The position numbers were made by a program, and so were the translations under genes. The notes under the pieces were generated by a model. That model was not told where the DNA came from and searched no databases. It saw only the letters and a program-made list of their open reading frames with translations. A stretch of 64,000 nucleotides of DNA, taken from Actinomycetes bacterium. GTDB lineage: Bacteria > Actinomycetota > Acidimicrobiia > Acidimicrobiales > RAAP-2. Of the stretch, positions 8,946-17,728 are shown piece by piece (position 1 is the stretch's first letter; each line of letters begins with the position of its first letter). The stretch lies in the NCBI GenBank assembly GCA_021818265.1, contig JAKAEP010000001.1, forward strand, positions 186,001 to 250,000, read 5' to 3'.

Positions 8946-10694
8946 CGAGCCCCCCGCGCGGTCGTTGCGCCAGCTGCGCCACAGCGAGGCGTACTCGCCG
9001 TCGTGGGCGACGAGCTCGTCGTGGGTGCCGATCTCGGCGATGCGCCCGTCGATCACCACGCACACCCGGTCGGCGTCGTGGGCGGTGTGGAGCCGGTGGG
9101 CGATCGCGACGACGGTGCGCCCCGTGAGCACCGCGCTCAACGAGCGCTCGAGGTGGCGCGCGGCGCGCGGGTCGAGCAGGGCGGTCGCCTCGTCGAGCAC
9201 CAGGGTGTGGGGGTCGGCCAGGACGAGGCGCGCGAGCGCGAGCTGCTGGGCCTGGGCCGGGGAGACGGGGTGGCCCGCCGTGCCGAGCTCGGTGTCGAGG
9301 CCCGAGGGGGTCTCCTCGACCCACTCGAGGGCGTCGACCGCCGCCAGGGCCGCGCGGACCTCGTCGTCGCCGGCGTCGGGCCGCGCGAGCAGGAGGTTGT
9401 CGCGGACCGAGCCGATGAAGATGTGGTGCTCTTGGGTGACGAGCGCGACGTGGCGCCGGCGCTGGGCCGTCGGCATGGCGGTGAGCTCGGTCGCGCCCAC
9501 CCGCACCGAGCCGCGGGACGGGGCGTCGATGCCGGCGAGGAGCCGCCCGAGGGTCGACTTGCCCGCCCCGGAGGGGCCCACGATCGCCAGGCGCTCGCCG
9601 GGGCGGATCTCGAGCGAGACGTCGCGCAGGACGTCGTGGCCGGGGCGGTAGGCGTAGCTGACGTGCTCGAGCACGAGGCGCTCGTCGGTCGGCGGGGCGA
9701 CCGGCGGCGGCTCGACGGCGCGCGAGGCCGAGACGCCCACCAGGCGCGCGAGCGAGGTCTGGCCGACCTGGATCTCGTCGAGCCACGAGACGACCCGGTC
9801 GAGGGGGTCGTTGATCTGCACGACGTAGAGGGTGACGGTGGTCGCGGCGCCCACGGTGACGTGGCCGCCGATGGCCAGCCAGCCGCTCCAGCCGAGCGTC
9901 GCCGCCACCGCCAGCGCGAAGGCCCCCTCGACCGTGGGGAACCAGACCATGCGCATCAAGAGGGTGTACATCTCGGCGTAGAAGGCCTCGCGCACGTCGC
10001 CCTCGATCCGCCCCACCTGGCGCGCGCCCAGCCGGTGGGCGTCGACGGTGCGCGCGCCCTCGGCCGTCTCGGCGATCGTGCCCGAGAGCGTGGCGTAGCT
10101 CACGCGCTCGCGCCGGTAGCCCGGGGTCGCGTAGCGCAGGTAGTAGCGGGTCGAGACGACGAGGATCGGTATGGACACGAGGCTGGCGATCGAGGCGAGC
10201 GGGCTCACGAGCAGCATCGCCCCGAGGGTGAGGACGGCCTGGAGCAGCGCCACCAGCCACTCGGGCACGGCGAAGCGCACGGTGCGCGATAGCGCGTTCA
10301 TGTCGTTGGTGACCCGGCTCAACAGGTCGCCGGTGCCGGCCCGCTCGACCTCGGCGAGGGGGAGGGCCAGCACGCTGTCGAGGAACTCCTCGCGCAGCTC
10401 GGCGAAGACGCTCTCGCCCAGGACGTAGGCGCGCCGACGGGCCGTGAAGGTGAGCACGCCGTAGGCGAGCGACGAGAGGGCGAGCACGGTGACGTAGCGC
10501 GCGACCGGCCCCGCGGCCAGGGCGTGGGCCGCGGCCAGGTTGGTGATCTGGCCGACGGCCCACGCCGGCACGAGCCCGGCCGTGGAGGCCAGGGCGTAGA
10601 CCGCGAGCATGCGCGCGAGCGCGCTGCGGTGGCGCGTGGCCAGTACGCGCGCGTAGGTGCGGACCTGGGCGCTCGTGGCGACGGGCAGGTTCAC
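8943..10694 (-). CDS. ABC multidrug-type exporter, catalytic-site subunit
   Basis: This 583-residue half-transporter has a six-helix membrane domain (about 25-315) and an ATPase domain. Walker A GPSGAGKST (373-381), Walker B with Asp501-Glu502 and switch His533 are intact. The signature motif is VSPAQ (477-481) instead of LSGGQ. With the partner encoded just upstream, which has the reverse pattern, it should form a heterodimer with one working ATP site. The start is the GTG at 10694, which overlaps the partner's stop by four bases; the open frame continues much further upstream but only as antisense of the partner. Confidence 0.85.
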   Translation of the reverse strand: MNLPVATSAQVRTYARVLATRHRSALARMLAVYALASTAGLVPAWAVGQITNLAAAHALAAGPVARYVTVLALSSLAYGVLTFTARRRAYVLGESVFAELREEFLDSVLALPLAEVERAGTGDLLSRVTNDMNALSRTVRFAVPEWLVALLQAVLTLGAMLLVSPLASIASLVSIPILVVSTRYYLRYATPGYRRERVSYATLSGTIAETAEGARTVDAHRLGARQVGRIEGDVREAFYAEMYTLLMRMVWFPTVEGAFALAVAATLGWSGWLAIGGHVTVGAATTVTLYVVQINDPLDRVVSWLDEIQVGQTSLARLVGVSASRAVEPPPVAPPTDERLVLEHVSYAYRPGHDVLRDVSLEIRPGERLAIVGPSGAGKSTLGRLLAGIDAPSRGSVRVGATELTAMPTAQRRRHVALVTQEHHIFIGSVRDNLLLARPDAGDDEVRAALAAVDALEWVEETPSGLDTELGTAGHPVSPAQAQQLALARLVLADPHTLVLDEATALLDPRAARHLERSLSAVLTGRTVVAIAHRLHTAHDADRVCVVIDGRIAEIGTHDELVAHDGEYASLWRSWRNDRAGGS

Positions 10695-12418
10695 GGGGTC
10701 TCCTCGCGCAGGACGATGCGCCGGTACAGGGAGGAGCGCTTGAGGAGCTCCTCGTGGGGTCCGCGCTCGACGACCCGTCCGCCGACGAGCAGGTTCACGA
10801 CGTCGCAGCGCTCGAGCACGAGGGGGCTCGAGGTGGCCACGAGCGTCGTCGACCCGGCGCGGGCCTCGGCGAGACGCCCGGCGACCCGGCCCTCGGTGTG
10901 CGCGTCCACGGCCGAGGTGGGCTCGACGAGCAGGAGCACCTCGGCCCCGGTGAGGACGGCGCGGGCTAGGGCCAGCCGCTGGCGCTGGCCGCCCGAGAGG
11001 CCGCGGCCGCGCTCGTCCAGGGTGGCCGCGAGGCCCTCGTCGAGGGCGTCGAGGATGTCGAGCGCGCTCGCGGTCTCGAGCGCCCGCACGATCCGCTCGT
11101 CGTCGGGCGTCTCGTGGGGCATGAGCTCGTGGCGCAGCTCCCCGGCGAAGAGCCGAGGCTCGATCTCGCTCACCACCACGCGGCGACGCAGCTCGTCGAG
11201 GGCCACCGCGCCGAGGGGGACCCCGTTGACGCTCACGCCCTCGACGTCGGCGACGAAGCGGCCCAGCCGGTCGACGAGCGCCGCGGTCTCGTCGGTCGTC
11301 TCGCCGACCAGCCCGGCGAACTCGCCGCGCGCGAGCACGAGGCCGGTACGCACGTCGCGGATCTCGGCCAGCGGCTCGGGCCAGGCGAGCGGCGCCGCGA
11401 CGTCGGTGACACTCGGCGACACGCGCAGCACCCGTTGGATCTTGCCGGCCGCGACGAAGGCCTGGGTCGCGTTGATGATGTACTCGATCGCCGTGCGCAG
11501 GGGCGTCGTGAGGAAGGTGGCGTAGCCGAAGAAGGCGACGAGCTGACCGGGCTGGAGTCGGCCGGCCATCACCTCGTGGGCGCCGAGGAGGGTCACCACG
11601 GTGGTGAGCACGGCCGGCAGCAGGACCTGACCCGACTCCAGGGCCGCCTGGGGGGTGGCCAGGCGCACGCCGGCCGCGCGCACCCGCTGGCTCTGGGCGA
11701 CGTAGTTGGCGTGGAAGACCTCCTCGCCCCCGATCCCGCGCAGGATCCGAAGGCCGGCGACGGTGTCGGCCCCCAGGGCGGCGAGGCGCCCCGCGCTCTC
11801 TCGCTGGGCGGCCTGGTGGCGGTGGAGCGGGCGCATCAAGGGCACGCTCAGCGTGGCGAGCACCGGGACGCCCACGAGCACGACGAGGCCCAGGGTGGTT
11901 GAGGTGGCGAGCAGGATGAACGACACCACCACCCACGAGACGATGGCGCCGAGGAACCGCGCGAGGCTGTCGTAGGCGGTGCCCACCCGGATGGCGTCGG
12001 AGTTGGCGGTGTTGACGACGTCGCCGGTCGGGATCTCGGCGGTCAGGGCGGGGCCCGTGACGGCCATGTGGCGCCCGAGCACCTGGATCGACCGGTACGA
12101 CGCGTGGAGCCAGTTGGTCACCGCGAGCTGGTGGCGCAGCGACCCGCAGACGGCCTGGACGAGGCCGAGCCCGAGCACCACGCCGACCCAGGCCAGCAGC
12201 GCCGCCGTGTCGTGTCGGTCGACGCCGTGGTCGATTGCCGCCCCGAGGGCGGCGAAGACGAGGGCCTGGGAGACCATCCAGCCGATGCCGAAGAGGGCGT
12301 TGAGGGCGAGCAGCCAGCGCTGGTGGCCGGCCAGCCAGACGAGGTAGCGCGCCGGGGTCGAGGTCGGGGGCGTGCCGGGGTCCGCCAGGGGCAGCTCGCG
12401 GTAGGGCAGATGCAGCAC
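10691..12418 (-). CDS. ABC multidrug-type exporter, degenerate-site subunit
   Basis: This 575-residue half-transporter has membrane segments at about 35-65, 75-95, 150-200 and 260-320. The ATPase domain has lost Walker A: residues 369-379 read GLVGETTDETA, with no GKS/T. Walker B has Val498 in place of Asp, and the switch His is replaced by Ser near residue 530. The signature LSGGQ (474-478) and the D-loop SAVD are kept. It therefore likely supplies only the signature half of one working ATP site to the partner encoded at 8943-10694. The GTG start has a weak GAGAG upstream. It lies 33 bases downstream of rnpB on the same strand. Confidence 0.85.
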   Translation of the reverse strand: MLHLPYRELPLADPGTPPTSTPARYLVWLAGHQRWLLALNALFGIGWMVSQALVFAALGAAIDHGVDRHDTAALLAWVGVVLGLGLVQAVCGSLRHQLAVTNWLHASYRSIQVLGRHMAVTGPALTAEIPTGDVVNTANSDAIRVGTAYDSLARFLGAIVSWVVVSFILLATSTTLGLVVLVGVPVLATLSVPLMRPLHRHQAAQRESAGRLAALGADTVAGLRILRGIGGEEVFHANYVAQSQRVRAAGVRLATPQAALESGQVLLPAVLTTVVTLLGAHEVMAGRLQPGQLVAFFGYATFLTTPLRTAIEYIINATQAFVAAGKIQRVLRVSPSVTDVAAPLAWPEPLAEIRDVRTGLVLARGEFAGLVGETTDETAALVDRLGRFVADVEGVSVNGVPLGAVALDELRRRVVVSEIEPRLFAGELRHELMPHETPDDERIVRALETASALDILDALDEGLAATLDERGRGLSGGQRQRLALARAVLTGAEVLLLVEPTSAVDAHTEGRVAGRLAEARAGSTTLVATSSPLVLERCDVVNLLVGGRVVERGPHEELLKRSSLYRRIVLREETP

Positions 12419-12451
12419 GTCGCTCTCATTCGCACGCTCGTAGGGTCAGGC

Positions 12452-12807
<356 letters not shown>

Positions 12808-12813
12808 ACCCCC

Positions 12814-12843
12814 AGTCTGACACAGCGCGCGCCGACTCGACAA
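12814..12843 (-). promoter_or_regulatory. Promoter of rnpB
   Basis: On the minus strand TTGTCG (-35) and CAGACT (-10) are separated by 18 bases. The -10 ends 6 bases before position 12807, the first base of helix P1, so it predicts the observed RNA end. Confidence 0.6.
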
Positions 12844-12866
12844 GGTCGGACGTCGGTGGCGGGGGG

Positions 12867-12872
12867 TAGCCT
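12867..12872 (+). promoter_or_regulatory. TAGCCT, leaderless promoter of xseA
   Basis: TAGCCT ends exactly 6 bases before the GTG start at 12879. No Shine-Dalgarno sequence can fit between them. It is divergent from the rnpB promoter. Confidence 0.55.
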
Positions 12873-12878
12873 CGCCGC

Positions 12879-14147
12879 GTGAGTGTCGAGGGGACGAGCG
12901 TCGAGGCGCCGGTCCTCGACGTCGCCGCGTTCTACGAGGTCGTCACCGCGCACCTGGAGGCGGCCTTCGGGCGCCGCCGGCCGCTGTGGGTCCGCGGCGA
13001 GGTGGCCAAGGTCTACGAGAAGGGCCACGTCTACCTCGACCTGGTGGACGCCGGCTCCGACACGGCCGACACCCGCCGGCCCGTCCTCAACGCGCACTGC
13101 TGGTCGCGCCAGTGGGCGCCCCTCAAGGCCCGCCTCGCCGCCGACGGCGTGACCCTCGCCGCGGGCATGACCGTCACCCTCTACGGCTACGTCGACGTCT
13201 ACGCGCCCCAGGGCAAGATCGGCTTCAGCGTCCTCGACGTCGACGTCACCAGTCTGCTCGGGGAGCTCGCCCGCCGTCGCCTGGAGCTGATCGGCCGGCT
13301 GCGCGCCGAGGGCCTGCTCGAGGCGAACGGCCGCCACCGCGTCCCCGCGGTGCCCCTGCGCGTCGGGGTGGTGGCGAGCCCCGCCACCGAGGGGTTCCGC
13401 GACTTCGCCGGCGTGCTCGAGGGCTCGGGCTTCGCCTTCGACCTCGAGGTCGTCCCCTCGCTCGTCCAGGGGGAGGGCGCCCCGCCCCAGATCGTGGCCG
13501 CGCTCGAGCAGCTGGGCGCGCGCCGGCCCGACGTGATCTGCCTCGTGCGCGGCGGGGGCTCGCGCGGGGACCTCGCCTGCTTCGACGACGAGTCGGTGGC
13601 CCGGGCCATCGCCCGCTGCCCGGTGCCCGTCTTCACCGGGATCGGCCACACCGGCGACGAGTCGGTGGCCGACCTCGTGGCCCACACCCGGGCCATCACC
13701 CCGACCAAGCTCGCCGAGGACCTCGTCGAGAGGGTCCGCACCTGGCGCGAGGAGCGGCTGCGCCGCCCGGCGGCCCGGGTGCTCGAGCGCGCGAGCGACC
13801 TGCTCGAGGAGGCCGACGCCTACGTGGCCGAGCGCCGGCGCGCCGTCGTCTTGGGCGTGCGCGACCGGATCCGCGCCGAGGAGCGCCACCTCGCCTCGAC
13901 GCGCCGGCGGCTGGTGGTCGACGCGCGGCGCACCCTCGAGGGCGCCCGGAGCCGGCTCGAGCATCACCGGGCACTGCTCGCGGCCTACGACCCGGCGCGC
14001 CGGCTGGCCCAGGGCTGGTCTATCGTGACCGACGCGAGCGGACGGGTCGTGCGCGAGGTCGAGGCGGTGTCGGTGGGCGACGAGCTCAGCGTGCGCGTGG
14101 CGACGGGCTCGTTCGGGGCTCGCGTGGAGAGCGTGGGGGAGGCGTGA
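12879..14147 (+). CDS. xseA: Exodeoxyribonuclease VII large subunit
   Basis: This 422-residue protein starts with the OB-fold domain (WVRGEVAKVYEKGHVYLDL, about 42-60) that binds single-stranded DNA. The catalytic region contains VVASPATEGFRDF, LVRGGGSRGDLACFDDE, PVFTGIGHTGDES and THTRAITPTKLAE-like blocks typical of XseA, followed by a long helical tail. With the small subunit it digests single-stranded DNA into oligonucleotides in the cytoplasm. The GTG start fits the leaderless promoter. The stop overlaps the xseB start (TGATG). Confidence 0.95.
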   Translation: MSVEGTSVEAPVLDVAAFYEVVTAHLEAAFGRRRPLWVRGEVAKVYEKGHVYLDLVDAGSDTADTRRPVLNAHCWSRQWAPLKARLAADGVTLAAGMTVTLYGYVDVYAPQGKIGFSVLDVDVTSLLGELARRRLELIGRLRAEGLLEANGRHRVPAVPLRVGVVASPATEGFRDFAGVLEGSGFAFDLEVVPSLVQGEGAPPQIVAALEQLGARRPDVICLVRGGGSRGDLACFDDESVARAIARCPVPVFTGIGHTGDESVADLVAHTRAITPTKLAEDLVERVRTWREERLRRPAARVLERASDLLEEADAYVAERRRAVVLGVRDRIRAEERHLASTRRRLVVDARRTLEGARSRLEHHRALLAAYDPARRLAQGWSIVTDASGRVVREVEAVSVGDELSVRVATGSFGARVESVGEA

Positions 14148-14365
14148 TGGCCGAGGGTGACGTCGGGAGCTGGGACGAGGCCGCGGCCGAGCTGGACGCC
14201 ATCGTGGCCTCCTTCGACGAGGGCGAGGTCTCGGTCGACGACCTCTTCGCCCGGCTCGAGCGGGCCACCGCGATCATCGAGGCCCTCGAGGCGCGGCTCG
14301 TCGCGACCCGGGAGCGGGTCGACGAGCTCACCCCGCGGATCGCCGCGATCGCCGACGACGAGTGA
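14147..14365 (+). CDS. xseB: Exodeoxyribonuclease VII small subunit
   Basis: This 72-residue helical protein matches XseB in length and in the blocks WDEAAAELDAIVASFDEGEVSVDDLFARLERA (split across about residues 9-40). XseB subunits wrap the helical tail of XseA and are needed for activity. The ATG overlaps the xseA stop by one base, so the two are translationally coupled, as in most bacteria. Confidence 0.92.
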   Translation: MAEGDVGSWDEAAAELDAIVASFDEGEVSVDDLFARLERATAIIEALEARLVATRERVDELTPRIAAIADDE

Positions 14366-15075
14366 CGCCGCGGCTCTACCTGCGCCAGTGGCTCTCGGGC
14401 CGCGACTTCGCCCTCGGCGACCCGGTCGCGGTGGCGATGCGCAACTTCGCCTACGCCCTGGGCGACCGCGAGACCGGCGAGGCCGTCCTGGTCGACCCGG
14501 CCTACGCGCCGCGCGAACTGGTCGGGCTCGCGGCCGCCGAGTCGATGACGGTGGTCGGGGCCGTCGCGACCCACGCCCACCCCGACCACGTCGGGGGCCG
14601 GCTGCTGGGCGAGCACGTCGTCGCCGGGGTCGCCGAGCTCGTCGCCGCGACCGGGGTGGCCGTGCACGCCCAGACCGTCGAGGTCGAGGCGCTCCTCGAG
14701 CGCACGGGCGTCGACCCGGCGCGCGTCGTCGGCCACGACGACCGGGACCACCTGGTCCTCGGCGAGCTCGACGTGACCCTCGTGCGCACCCCGGGCCACA
14801 CTCCGGGCAGCCAGTGCCTGTGGGTCGACGACGCCCTGCTCTCGGGCGACACCCTCTTCGTCGAGGGCTGCGGGCGCACCGACCTCCCCGGGGGGAGCAG
14901 CGACGAGATCTACGCCTCGATCCACGAGCGCCTGGCGGTCGTGCCCGACGAGACGACCCTCTACCCGGGCCACTTCTACGCCGACGACCCCCACGCGCCC
15001 CTCGGGCGCGTGCGCGCGTCCAACACGGTCTTCCTGGTGCGCTCGCTCGCCCAGTGGCGCGCGAGCTTCGGGTAG
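14362..15075 (+). CDS. MBL-fold metallo-hydrolase, glyoxalase II/sulfur dioxygenase-like
   Basis: This 237-residue metallo-beta-lactamase-fold enzyme has the metal motif THAHPDHVGG, then a metal-binding His in the GHTPGSQCL block, an Asp in LLSGDTLF and a His in LYPGHFYADDP. The order and the GCGRTDLPGG loop match the hydroxyacylglutathione-hydrolase/persulfide-dioxygenase branch, which acts on thioesters or persulfides of low-molecular-weight thiols. The substrate in this organism is unknown. The GTG start overlaps the xseB stop by four bases and the gene is coupled to the following flavoprotein. Confidence 0.8.
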   Translation: MTPRLYLRQWLSGRDFALGDPVAVAMRNFAYALGDRETGEAVLVDPAYAPRELVGLAAAESMTVVGAVATHAHPDHVGGRLLGEHVVAGVAELVAATGVAVHAQTVEVEALLERTGVDPARVVGHDDRDHLVLGELDVTLVRTPGHTPGSQCLWVDDALLSGDTLFVEGCGRTDLPGGSSDEIYASIHERLAVVPDETTLYPGHFYADDPHAPLGRVRASNTVFLVRSLAQWRASFG

Positions 15076-16292
15076 TGGACGCCCTGGGGCCGGACGACCA
15101 CGTCGTGGTGGTCGGCGCCGGCCTCGCCGGCTGGCGGCTCTGCGAGGGCCTGCGCCGCCACGGCTTCGCCGGGCGCGTGACCCTGGTGGGGGCCGAGCCC
15201 CACCTCCCCTACGACCGGCCCCCCCTGTCGAAGCAGGTCCTCGCGGGCCGCTGGGACCTCGACCGGGTGGCCCTGGCCGACGAGACGAGGGCGCGCGAGA
15301 TCGGGGTCGAGCTGCGCCGCGGGGTGCGCGCGGTGGCCCTCGACGCGGCCACGGGCGAGGTGACCCTGGCCGACGGAACGCGCCTCCTCCCCACCCGGGT
15401 GGCCCTCGCGGTGGGGGTCGAGGCGCGGGCCTTCGACACGCCCTCGGGCGGGCCCCTGTCGACCCTTCGCTCGCTCGACGACGCCGTGGCGCTGCGCGAG
15501 CGGGTGGCCGGCCTCGAGGCGGGGGCGACGGTCGTCGTCGTCGGCGGGGGATTCCTCGGGGCCGAGATGGCGACCTCCCTCGCCGCGCGCGGCCTCGTCC
15601 CGGTGGTGCTCGAGGCCGCGGCGCGCCCTCTCGTCGGCCCGCTCGGCGAGGAGGTCGCGGGCTGGCTCGACGGCCTGGCCGCGGACGCCTCGATCGAGCT
15701 GCGCACCGGGGTCGTGGTGCGCGACGTCGTCGCCGGACCCGGTGCGTGGCGCGTCGAGCTCGCGGACGGGGAGATCGAGGCGCGCGCGGTGGTGGCGGCC
15801 GTCGGCTCGCGCCTCGACCTCGGGTGGCTCGAGGACTCCGGCCTCGATCTCGACGACGGCGTCGTCGTCGACGCCGGGTTGCGCGCGGCGCCCCGGGTAG
15901 GGGCGCTCGGCGACGTGGCGCGGGTCGTCGAGGTCGAGGGCGAGCGGGGCGCGCGCCGGGAGCACTGGCAGGTCGCGGCCGACCACGCTGACGCGCTGGC
16001 GCGCGCGTGGGCCGGCGCCGAGCCGTCGCCGCTCGCCCCCACGCCCTACTTCTGGTCCGACCAGTACGGCAAGAAGATCCAGCTGCTCGGCCGGCCGCGC
16101 GCCGACGACGAGGTGGTGCGGGTGGTGGGCGCGGCGGGCGCCGACCGGTGGCTCGCGCTCTACGCGCGCCGCGGTGTCGTCACCGGGGCGGTGGCCCTCA
16201 GCCAACCCCGGGCCCTCATGCTCGCCAAGCCGCTCGTCGACGCCGGCGCGCGGCTCGACGAGGCGCTGGCCGCCGCGCCCTGGGAGCGCTAG
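15075..16292 (+). CDS. FAD-dependent pyridine nucleotide-disulfide oxidoreductase, ferredoxin reductase-like
   Basis: This 405-residue flavoprotein has an FAD motif (VVVGAGLAGWRLCEGLR, about 10-26), the PYDRPPLSKQVL block, an NAD(P) motif (VVVGGGFLGAEMA, about 153-165) and a C-terminal block with YFWSDQYGKKIQLLG. That order is typical of reductases that pass electrons from NAD(P)H to ferredoxins or rubredoxins. No ferredoxin gene is adjacent. The GTG start shares one base with the previous stop. Its 3' end overlaps the convergent glycerol kinase gene by four bases. Confidence 0.88.
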   Translation: MDALGPDDHVVVVGAGLAGWRLCEGLRRHGFAGRVTLVGAEPHLPYDRPPLSKQVLAGRWDLDRVALADETRAREIGVELRRGVRAVALDAATGEVTLADGTRLLPTRVALAVGVEARAFDTPSGGPLSTLRSLDDAVALRERVAGLEAGATVVVVGGGFLGAEMATSLAARGLVPVVLEAAARPLVGPLGEEVAGWLDGLAADASIELRTGVVVRDVVAGPGAWRVELADGEIEARAVVAAVGSRLDLGWLEDSGLDLDDGVVVDAGLRAAPRVGALGDVARVVEVEGERGARREHWQVAADHADALARAWAGAEPSPLAPTPYFWSDQYGKKIQLLGRPRADDEVVRVVGAAGADRWLALYARRGVVTGAVALSQPRALMLAKPLVDAGARLDEALAAAPWER

Positions 16293-17728
16293 AAGGCGAT
16301 CGAGGAGAGCTCGGGGATCGAGCCCTGGGCCACCTCGAGCGCCCCGCGCCAGCGCGCCCGGCTCGCCTCGCGCTCGTCGTCGCTCGCGCGCGGCTCGACC
16401 ACGACCTCGGGCGCGCCCGCGTCCTCCAGGTCGTCGAGCTCGAGCAGCCCGGCGCCGACGAGGGCGAGCAGCCCCACGCCCCGGGCGGTGGCCTCGCGCT
16501 CGGCGCTCACCCCGACCGGCACCCCCGTGAGGTCGGCCAGCGCGCGCACGACCGTCGCGCTCGCCGAGACGCCCCCGTCGACGCGCAGCTCGGTGAGCGA
16601 GACGCCCTCGCGGGCCAGCGCGTCCACAAGGTCGGCGCCGCGCTGGGCGACGCCCTCGAGCACCGCGCGCACGAGCTGGTCGCGCGAGGTGCCCCGGGTG
16701 AGGCCGACGAAGGCCCCCCGGGCCCCGAAGTCCCACCACGGCGTGCCGAGCCCGGCGAGCGCCGGCACGAAGCACACGCCGTCACCCGTCGCGTCCGCGG
16801 CGCGCGCGTCGGCCTCGGCCGGCGAGCCGACGAGGCCCAGGTCGACGAGCCAGTCGACGCACGACCCGGCCGAGAGCACGATCCCCTCGAGGCCCCAGGT
16901 GACCTCGCCCCCCGCGCTGAGCAGCGCCGTGGGGTAGCAGCCCGACGGGCGGCGCAGCGGGGAGTCGGGCGCCGCGCCGAGGCCGTGGGCGTCGGCGATG
17001 GCCCCGGTGCCCAGGGTGAGCTTCGCCCCGTCACGCACGCACCCCTGGCCGAAGAGCGAGGCCGGCTGGTCGCCGATCAGCGCGGTGATCGGGGGCGCCC
17101 CGGGCAGGGCGCGGGCCCGGCCCACCTCGCCGAGGGAGTCGACGAGGGTCGCGAACAGCGAGCGCTCGAGGCCGAGTCGCTCGAGCACCCCCTCGTCCCA
17201 GTCGGCGAGGTCGACCCGCGCGAGCCCGGTCACCGAGGCGTTGGTGCGGTCGGCGACGAGCACGTCGCCGCCGCCCAGGTTCCAGGCGAGCCAGGTCTCG
17301 AGAGTGGCGACGCGCCAGTCGCCGCGCGGGCCCGGGGCGTTCTCGAGGAGCCAGCGGGCCTTGGTGGCCGACTGGTTGGGGGCGAGGCGCAGTCCCTCGC
17401 CCTGCAGGACCAAACAGTCGATGACGGTGCGCAGGTCCTGCCAGCTGAGGGCCGGCCCGAGGACGGCGCCGTCGGCGGGGTCGAAGAGCAGCGTCGTGGC
17501 CCGCTGGTTCGTGACCCCCACCGCGTCGCAGCCTCCGCCCTCGGCGAGGGTCCGACGCGCGGTGGCGAGCGTGACGGTGGCCAGGGCCGCGCCGTCGAGC
17601 TCGACCTCGCCGGACTGGGGCGTGCGCACGCTGAGCGGCGCGCGCGCCACGTGGCTGAGCCGACCGCGCTCGTCGACGAGCGCGGTGCGCACCGATGTCG
17701 AGCCGACGTCGATCGCGAGGGCCCTCAC
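16289..17728 (-). CDS. glpK: Glycerol kinase-like FGGY kinase
   Basis: This 479-residue FGGY-fold kinase opens LAIDVGSTSVRTALVDERG (phosphate loop 1). It then has VGVTNQRATTLLFD, LIGDQPASLFGQ with the catalytic Asp, KLTLGTGAIADAHG and VPALAGLGTPWWDFGARGAFVGLTRGT, which match glycerol kinases. It probably makes glycerol-3-phosphate from glycerol and ATP. The context supports this: it is the last gene of a cluster with glycerol-3-phosphate dehydrogenase and an alkyl-DHAP-synthase-like flavoprotein. Its start overlaps the upstream stop. Related FGGY sugar kinases are the main alternative. Confidence 0.8.
   Translation of the reverse strand: MRALAIDVGSTSVRTALVDERGRLSHVARAPLSVRTPQSGEVELDGAALATVTLATARRTLAEGGGCDAVGVTNQRATTLLFDPADGAVLGPALSWQDLRTVIDCLVLQGEGLRLAPNQSATKARWLLENAPGPRGDWRVATLETWLAWNLGGGDVLVADRTNASVTGLARVDLADWDEGVLERLGLERSLFATLVDSLGEVGRARALPGAPPITALIGDQPASLFGQGCVRDGAKLTLGTGAIADAHGLGAAPDSPLRRPSGCYPTALLSAGGEVTWGLEGIVLSAGSCVDWLVDLGLVGSPAEADARAADATGDGVCFVPALAGLGTPWWDFGARGAFVGLTRGTSRDQLVRAVLEGVAQRGADLVDALAREGVSLTELRVDGGVSASATVVRALADLTGVPVGVSAEREATARGVGLLALVGAGLLELDDLEDAGAPEVVVEPRASDDEREASRARWRGALEVAQGSIPELSSIAF

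Noticed and set aside
7228-10563. A very long minus-strand open frame reaching far upstream of the CydD-like gene
   Set aside because: The upstream part is Arg/Pro/Ala-rich, has no domain and runs through two other well-supported genes. The real gene starts at the GTG at 7227.
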